Of a stretch of 34,436 bases of DNA, positions 29,281 to 34,436 are shown piece by piece; positions within the stretch are counted from its first letter, which is position 1, and every line of letters begins with the position of its first letter. The position numbers were made by a program, and so were the translations under genes. Origin of the DNA: a virus. The notes below the pieces were generated by a model. The model ran no database searches and had not been told where the DNA came from. It was given only the letters and a program-made list of their open reading frames with translations. The stretch covers positions 1-34,436 of the IMG/VR virus record IMGVR_UViG_3300036859_000494; one strand, given 5' to 3'.

Positions 29281-32200
29281 GTGGATTTCTACAAGATTCA
29301 GGTTGACCAGAAGAAAAACGGCGACACTGTCGTCTCACCCAATTTTGTGGTCGGGAAATCGAAAGATCTGATGGTGCGGGGGCGTTCGTTTTACGCCATC
29401 TGGGACGAAGAAGCAGGATTGTGGTCGACGGACGAGTATGATGTCGCTAGAATCGTTGATCAAGACCTGCAGAATTACGCCAGTCAGAATGCGTCCGACG
29501 CCACCGTCCTCACCATGCGGAACTTTCGCAGCAAATCATGGATCGACTATCGTTCATTGATCGCTAACATCCCCGACAACGCTCGACAGCTAGATCAAAA
29601 TCTGACCTTCGCCGATCAGGAGGTCAAGCGGTCCGATTACGTGAGTCGGCGTCTTCCCTATTCGCTGGGGTCGGGAGATTACTCCTCGTGGGACGAGCTT
29701 GTCGGGACGCTGTATTCAGTGGAGGAACGGAGGAAGATCGAATGGGCGATTGGATCGATAGTTTCGGGGGATTCGAAGAAGATCCAGAAATTCTTCGTGT
29801 TCTATGGGAAGCCAGGGAGTGGCAAAGGCACGATTATCTCGATTATTCAGAAGTTGTTCGAGGGCTACGTCGCGACCTTCGAGGCGAAATCTCTCGGTTC
29901 TACGAACAACTCCTTCGCGACGGAAGCGTTCAAAAGCAATCCGCTAGTGGCGATCCAACACGATGGAGATTTGTCGAGGATCGACGACAACACACTGCTC
30001 AATTCGATCGTGTCGCACGAAGACTTGCGCATGAACGAGAAATACAAACCGAGTTACACCGGACGCGTGAACGCAATGTTATTCATCGGCTCGAACAAGC
30101 CGGTGAAGATCTCCGACGCGAAATCAGGCATCATCCGGCGCTTGATCGATATCCATCCGACAGGTGTCATGATTCCCCACAATCTCTACAACACCCTGAT
30201 GAGTCGAGTGGACTTCGAGCTCGGAGCGATCGCCCAACACTGCCTCGACGTCTACCGAACCTTTGGTAAGAACTACTACAACGACTACCGCCCTACCGAA
30301 ATGATGTTCCAGACCGACATCATCTTCAATTTTGTCGAGGCTTCGTATGATGTGTTCAAATTCCAAGATGGAGTGACACTCAAACAAGCCTACGACATGT
30401 ACAAAGAATACTGTAGCACAACCGGCATCGACAAAGCACTCCCGCAATACAAATTCCGAGAAGAACTGAAGAGTTACTTCACTGCGTATCATGAGCGCAT
30501 TGAGGTTAACGGCGAAAACAAGAGAAATTACTTCGCCGGATTCAATGCTTCTCATTTCAAGAAACTGACCGTCGAGGAAGAAGAGATCTTCTCGTTAGTT
30601 ATTGATGACAAAATATCATTGCTTGATGAAGAACTGGCTGAGCAGCCTGCGCAACTGTCCAGCCCTGATGGAATTCCTTCGATGTCATGGTCGAACGTGA
30701 CGACGAAACTGAAGGACATTGACACACACGAGGAGCATTATGTCCTCGTCCCCCCGAATCACATTGTGATTGATTTCGATTTGAAAGGAGAGAATGGTGG
30801 GAAGGCACTCGCTCGTAATCTCCAAGCGGCGTCGCTTTGGCCAGCGACGTATGCGGAGTTGTCTAAATCTGGTCAAGGTGTTCATCTCCATTACGTGTAT
30901 GATGGGGATGTCACACAGCTGTCTCGCCTCTTCTCCGAAGGCATCGAAGTCAAGGTATTCACTGGCAAGGCTTCGCTCCGTCGGCGGCTCACCAAGTGCA
31001 ATACCGTCCCTGTGGCCACGATCAACAGTGGCCTTCCGCTCAAGGAGAAATCCAACGTGCTTCACGCCGATACGATCCGCAGTGAGAGGGGTCTGCGCGA
31101 TCTTATCGCGCGTAATTTCCGGAAAGAAATCCACCCCGGAACCAAGCCCTCCATCGACTTCATCGCCAAGATCCTCGACGACGCCTACACTTCCGGACTC
31201 CAGTTCGACATCACCGATCTACGACCGAAGATCATTGCCTTTGCAAATAACTCAACCAATCAGGCACTGGCCTGTCTCAAGGTCGTACAACGAATGCGCT
31301 TCTCGAGTGAGGAGGTACCTGGATCCCAACCAGTTCCCGCCTCGATCGTTGTGGACGACCAACCCCTGGTTTTCTTCGACTGCGAAGTTTTCCCCAACCT
31401 GTTCGTGATCTGCTGGAAGTACCGAGAATCCGACACGATCGTCAAGATGATCAACCCTTCTCCCGCCGACGTGGAGGTCTTGATCAAACTGAAACTCGTC
31501 GGCTTCAACAACCGGCGATTCGACAACCACATGCTCTATGGATGCTATCTCGGTTACAACAACCAGCAGTTGTACGAATTGGCGCAGCGTCTCATCAACG
31601 GGAAATCAGGGGCGGCGTTTGCCGCGGCCTATGGATTGTCCTACACGGACATCTATGATTTCTCCAGCATCAAGCAGTCGTTGAAGAAATTCGAGATCCA
31701 ACTGGGGATCCCTCACATGGAACTCGACATTCCCTGGGATCAACCAGTCCCCAAGGAGTTGTGGGACAAGGTTGTCGAATACTGCTGCAATGATGTGGCC
31801 GCCACGGAAGCAGTTTTCGAAGATCGTGAGCAGGACTTCGTCGCTCGGCAGATTCTTGCGGAACTGAGTGGACTCACCGTGAACGACTCCACAGCAAGGC
31901 ACACTGCCCAAATCATCTTCGAGGGTGACAAGAATCCCCAAGCTCAATTCATCTACACGAATCTCACGAATGAATTCCCCGGGTACGTGTTCGACGCCGG
32001 CAAGTCCACCTTCATGGGGGAAGAGGTGGGCGAGGGTGGGTACGTGTATGCCGAACCCGGGATGTACGAGAATGTTGCCCTGTTGGATGTCGCATCGATG
32101 CACCCCACGTCATTGATCCATCTGAACATGTTCGGCGACCGCTACACCCAAAACTTCAAGGGTCTGATGGATGCTCGCCTCGCGATCAAGCATCAGGACT

Positions 32201-33012
32201 ACAAGACTGCTCGAGAAATGCTGGGCGGAAAACTGCAGCCTTATCTCAAAGATGAGAGCACGGCGAAAGCACTTTCGTATGCATTGAAGATCGTCATCAA
32301 TATTGTCTATGGTCTGACCAGTGCGACGTTTGACAGTCCCTTCCGAGACAAACGCAACAAGGACAACATCGCCGCCAAGCGCGGTGCATTGTTCATGATC
32401 CAACTGAAGCGTTATGTCCAGGATCTCGGATACAAAGTCGTCCATATCAAGACCGACTCGATCAAGATCGCCAATGCCGATGATGAGATCGTGGATCTGA
32501 TCTTCGAGTACGGCGAGAAATACGGGTACACTTTCGAGCACGAAGAGACCTACAATAAATTCTGTCTCGTCAACGATGCGGTCTATATCGCGAAATCCGA
32601 ACACGGAGATAACATCGAATGGAAAGCGGTCGGGACACAGTTCAAAGTACCCTACGTCTACAAGACTCTGTTCTCCGGTGACGTCATCCTGCGCCAAGAT
32701 CTTGCGGAGACCAAACAAGTCTCCAAGGGTCACATGGTGCTCATCTTCCCGACAGGCCCACATTTCGTCGGACGGACAGGTCGTTTCGTCCCGGTCACCG
32801 AGGCTTCGGGAGTGGGTGGGCGACTTGTGCGGAAGATGGACGACAAGGAATACGCAGTAGCGGGTACTAAAGGCTACCTGTGGATCGAATCGGACATGGC
32901 GAATCGCATGGGGATGGAGCTCGACATCGATCATTCCTACTTCGAGAAATTGGTCGAGGACGCCAAGGCCACCATCGAGAAATTCGGATCCTTCGAGGAG
33001 TTTGTGTCATGA
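29281..33012 (+). CDS. Fused SF3 helicase, primase-like domain and family B DNA polymerase
   Basis: A 1243-residue replication protein. Residues about 150-340 are an SF3/D5-type helicase: Walker A GKPGSGKGT at 176-184, an acidic Walker B in AIQHDGD (228-230) and motif C in LFIGSNKPVK. Residues about 480-600 look like an archaeo-eukaryotic primase core: VIDFDLKG (Asp498, Asp500), SGQGVHLH (His535, His537) and GIEVKVFTG (Glu556). From about 695 a family B polymerase follows, with exonuclease motifs FDCEVF (Asp700, Glu702), GFNNRRFDN (Asp748) and YCCNDV (Tyr834, Asp838), then polymerase motifs DVASMHP (Asp936), KIVINIVYG (1003-1011) and KTDS (Asp1059). Motif C has Lys in place of the usual first Asp. 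The GTG start has AGGAGGT three bases upstream. Confidence 0.85.
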   Translation: MDFYKIQVDQKKNGDTVVSPNFVVGKSKDLMVRGRSFYAIWDEEAGLWSTDEYDVARIVDQDLQNYASQNASDATVLTMRNFRSKSWIDYRSLIANIPDNARQLDQNLTFADQEVKRSDYVSRRLPYSLGSGDYSSWDELVGTLYSVEERRKIEWAIGSIVSGDSKKIQKFFVFYGKPGSGKGTIISIIQKLFEGYVATFEAKSLGSTNNSFATEAFKSNPLVAIQHDGDLSRIDDNTLLNSIVSHEDLRMNEKYKPSYTGRVNAMLFIGSNKPVKISDAKSGIIRRLIDIHPTGVMIPHNLYNTLMSRVDFELGAIAQHCLDVYRTFGKNYYNDYRPTEMMFQTDIIFNFVEASYDVFKFQDGVTLKQAYDMYKEYCSTTGIDKALPQYKFREELKSYFTAYHERIEVNGENKRNYFAGFNASHFKKLTVEEEEIFSLVIDDKISLLDEELAEQPAQLSSPDGIPSMSWSNVTTKLKDIDTHEEHYVLVPPNHIVIDFDLKGENGGKALARNLQAASLWPATYAELSKSGQGVHLHYVYDGDVTQLSRLFSEGIEVKVFTGKASLRRRLTKCNTVPVATINSGLPLKEKSNVLHADTIRSERGLRDLIARNFRKEIHPGTKPSIDFIAKILDDAYTSGLQFDITDLRPKIIAFANNSTNQALACLKVVQRMRFSSEEVPGSQPVPASIVVDDQPLVFFDCEVFPNLFVICWKYRESDTIVKMINPSPADVEVLIKLKLVGFNNRRFDNHMLYGCYLGYNNQQLYELAQRLINGKSGAAFAAAYGLSYTDIYDFSSIKQSLKKFEIQLGIPHMELDIPWDQPVPKELWDKVVEYCCNDVAATEAVFEDREQDFVARQILAELSGLTVNDSTARHTAQIIFEGDKNPQAQFIYTNLTNEFPGYVFDAGKSTFMGEEVGEGGYVYAEPGMYENVALLDVASMHPTSLIHLNMFGDRYTQNFKGLMDARLAIKHQDYKTAREMLGGKLQPYLKDESTAKALSYALKIVINIVYGLTSATFDSPFRDKRNKDNIAAKRGALFMIQLKRYVQDLGYKVVHIKTDSIKIANADDEIVDLIFEYGEKYGYTFEHEETYNKFCLVNDAVYIAKSEHGDNIEWKAVGTQFKVPYVYKTLFSGDVILRQDLAETKQVSKGHMVLIFPTGPHFVGRTGRFVPVTEASGVGGRLVRKMDDKEYAVAGTKGYLWIESDMANRMGMELDIDHSYFEKLVEDAKATIEKFGSFEEFVS

Positions 33013-33191
33013 AATTCCTGTCGACAACGCTGGACGTCGTCTGCCGTTGCATCGCGTTCGTGATGCCCCGGCGCTTGAAATATTGGGTGACCATTCAGTC
33101 GATCGGGACGGCCTGTCGAATGCAAGCGGATATCATGGCGACACCTGTCCGAACTGTCGTCGAAAACCTGGAAAAGAACAGGATGTTCTGA
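33009..33191 (+). CDS. Small conserved phage protein
   Basis: A 60-residue basic protein overlapping the polymerase stop (ATGA). It contains a hydrophobic N-terminal stretch (FLSTTLDVVCRCIAFVMP), then RRLKYWVTIQSIGTAC and VRTVVENLEK. The P-RRL-YW-IR segment is familiar from small proteins in other phages without a known role. The start at 33009 is chosen because upstream codons belong to the polymerase frame. Translation coupling with the polymerase suggests a replication accessory role. Confidence 0.55.
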   Translation: MKFLSTTLDVVCRCIAFVMPRRLKYWVTIQSIGTACRMQADIMATPVRTVVENLEKNRMF

Positions 33192-33203
33192 GAGGAGAAA
33201 TAC

Positions 33204-33431
33204 ATGAAGCAGGTACGGTTGTTCGCCGGTGAGGGCGACAACAAGGTCGAGATCGGAGTCGCCGAGACCGATCCCATCGAGAACGGTGACATCATGGTGA
33301 ACCTCACCATCACCGACCCGAAGGTCGCCGAGCTCCTGGGCGGCACGAGCCTGAAGGGCGTGATCCCACGACCGATGCCCTCGTGGGTGGAGGAGCCGGT
33401 GACGCCCGTCGAGGAGGAGCCGCATGAGTAA
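33204..33431 (+). CDS. Small unknown protein
   Basis: A 75-residue acidic protein (MKQVRLFAGEGDNKVEIGV, MVNLTITDPKVAELLGG, then a Pro/Glu-rich tail). GAGAGGAG precedes the ATG. It looks like a small beta protein with a disordered tail. It overlaps the next gene by eight bases. I do not recognise it; the replication context is the only hint. Confidence 0.55.
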   Translation: MKQVRLFAGEGDNKVEIGVAETDPIENGDIMVNLTITDPKVAELLGGTSLKGVIPRPMPSWVEEPVTPVEEEPHE

Positions 33432-33684
33432 CAACGACCTGGCGAGAATCGCCGATGCCCTGAAGGGAATCGAACATCACCTGAAGGACGCCGTTCGCAT
33501 CTGGGAGACCATCAACGAGAACCTCGCTCACACCGGTCGGACACTCCACGGATGGCTCGAGGTCGCATCTCCCGACAACGAAGATGAAGTGCAGCTGATG
33601 GTCGGTGGTCATCAGATCCCGGTCCGGATCACCAGGAGCGTGGATCCGGGCGAGGTTCGCATCATTCCTCGAGATGACACCTGA
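33424..33684 (+). CDS. Small unknown protein
   Basis: An 86-residue protein with an N-terminal helix (DLARIADALKGIEHHLKDA, then RIWETINENLAHTGRTLHGW) and a C-terminal beta stretch (EVQLMVGGHQIPVRITRSV). GGAGGAG lies upstream. Its stop overlaps the next start as TGATG, placing it in the same transcript as the probable single-strand DNA-binding protein. The family is not recognised. Confidence 0.55.
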   Translation: MSNNDLARIADALKGIEHHLKDAVRIWETINENLAHTGRTLHGWLEVASPDNEDEVQLMVGGHQIPVRITRSVDPGEVRIIPRDDT

Positions 33685-34214
33685 TGGCAAAGAACGATCG
33701 CAACCGGACACTCGAGGACATCACCATCGCGTTCCGGAACTTCGCCGGCAAGGAGGACATGTACAATCGCGCCGGCGATCGGAACTTCGCCATCATCCTC
33801 GATCCTCAGGATGCGGAATCTCTGATCCGAGACGGTTGGAATGTCAAGCACCTGAAAGCGAGGGATGAGGGCGAGGAACCTCAACCTTACATCCAGGTCG
33901 CCGTCTCGTACAAGAATCGCCCACCCAAGATCTGCATGGTCACCAGCAAGGGCATGACCTACCTCACCGAACAAGAGGTCGAGATGCTGGACTGGGTGGA
34001 CATCGAAACGGCCGATGCCACTCTCAATCCGTACGAATGGGTCGTGAACGGTAAGGCCGGCGTGAAGGCCTATCTGCAGACTCTGTTCGTCAAGATCGAA
34101 GAGGACTATCTGCAGCTCAAGTGGACGGCCATTGTCGAGGACTCGAAACGTGGCCAGCTCGCGCTCGAGGGAAATGAACCATTGGTTGTCGAAGGTGAAT
34201 ACGAGGTGAACTGA
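33684..34214 (+). CDS. Probable single-stranded DNA-binding protein
   Basis: A 176-residue protein of a phage family found beside replication genes: RTLEDITIAFRNFAGKEDMY, NRAGDRNFAIILDPQDAESL, GWNVKHLKARDEGEEPQPYI, VAVSYKNRPPKICMVTSKGM, VEMLDWVDIETADATLNPYE, AGVKAYLQTLFVKIEED, then LQLKWTAIVEDSKRG. The mix of strands with aromatic and basic positions and a variable end fits an OB-like binding protein. Its place after the polymerase and in the same transcript supports this. It is not a bacterial-type SSB, and the DNA-binding role is an inference. Confidence 0.55.
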   Translation: MAKNDRNRTLEDITIAFRNFAGKEDMYNRAGDRNFAIILDPQDAESLIRDGWNVKHLKARDEGEEPQPYIQVAVSYKNRPPKICMVTSKGMTYLTEQEVEMLDWVDIETADATLNPYEWVVNGKAGVKAYLQTLFVKIEEDYLQLKWTAIVEDSKRGQLALEGNEPLVVEGEYEVN

Positions 34215-34435
34215 TGTCCAGCGAAGGACGAATGCTCACGGCCTACAATGCCGACTACATCGCGGAATGGTGTGGTGGCAAGGTCGTTCAGCAACACGAT
34301 GCTCTCGATCATGGTGTTATCACCGAGGGCGTGAATGTCCCAACCCCCGTGGGTGTCAAGCGTGCTCAGAGGGGTGACATGGTGATCCGTCAGCACGATG
34401 GATCATTCGTGATCGAAAAAGGGGAACAGAAATAA
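34214..34435 (+). CDS. Small conserved phage protein
   Basis: A 73-residue protein starting MSSEGRMLTAYNADYIAEWC, then GGKVVQQHDALDH, EGVNVPTPVGVKRAQRGDM and VIRQHDGSFVIEKGE. This is the familiar short phage form in which a GD-Y/MVI strand near the end is followed by a G-F strand, of unknown function. The stop ends one base before the window edge, so the gene is complete. Its start overlaps the upstream stop as TGATG. Confidence 0.6.
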   Translation: MSSEGRMLTAYNADYIAEWCGGKVVQQHDALDHGVITEGVNVPTPVGVKRAQRGDMVIRQHDGSFVIEKGEQK

Positions 34436-34436
34436 T

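Overview
The window is a contiguous piece, possibly from near the left end, of a tailed double-stranded DNA phage with long-tailed siphovirus morphology. All 48 genes I call lie on the plus strand, most with stop/start overlaps (ATGA, GTGA, TAATG) and strong Shine-Dalgarno sites. The host is most likely a Gram-positive, high-GC actinobacterium. This is an inference from the amidase endolysin with two Cpl-7-type wall-binding repeats, the r1t-type holin, the Gp37-like baseplate protein, frequent GTG starts and very GC-rich, C-ending codons in the most highly expressed genes. Many families are shared with phages of Firmicutes. No tRNA, integrase, repressor, CRISPR array or insertion sequence was seen, and no stretch over 300 bases lacks a gene.

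Layout. 84-2281: small-terminase-like protein, HNH endonuclease, a small acidic protein, the endolysin and a head-tail connector. 2281-4387: a collagen-like fibre gene, a coupled adhesin gene, a protein with the phage motif HFGVKGMKWG, and a 2H-phosphoesterase-like protein. 4400-9433: large terminase, portal, and a fused prohead protease/major capsid protein with a likely internal start for the capsid protein alone. 9444-21356: head closure, tail terminator, major tail protein, tail chaperone, a second major-tail-like paralogue, a fibre, tail completion protein, a 1474-residue tape measure, distal tail, baseplate hub and FN3 fibre. 21353-22479: a four-helix membrane protein, a membrane-anchored coiled coil and the holin.

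22480-28744 is the least explained part: an island of small and medium membrane proteins. Four of its genes form self-contained units. Each starts with a near-identical promoter-like element (TCGCAAGAATTACA, then TATAATGAGACC), carries one small gene and ends in a hairpin terminator. In two of the four units the start codon lies in one arm of an 8-9 bp inverted repeat whose other arm lies upstream of the predicted transcription start. Read-through mRNA would therefore hide the start codon, while mRNA from the local promoter would leave it open. The island also holds two DUF6353-like proteins and a displaced tail-chaperone-like gene.

28741-34435 starts the replication module. Its centre is a 1243-residue protein that appears to join an SF3/D5-type helicase, an archaeo-eukaryotic-primase-like domain and a family B DNA polymerase with intact exonuclease motifs. 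It is followed by small conserved phage proteins and a probable single-strand DNA-binding protein. All family names come from reading the sequence; no database search was run.
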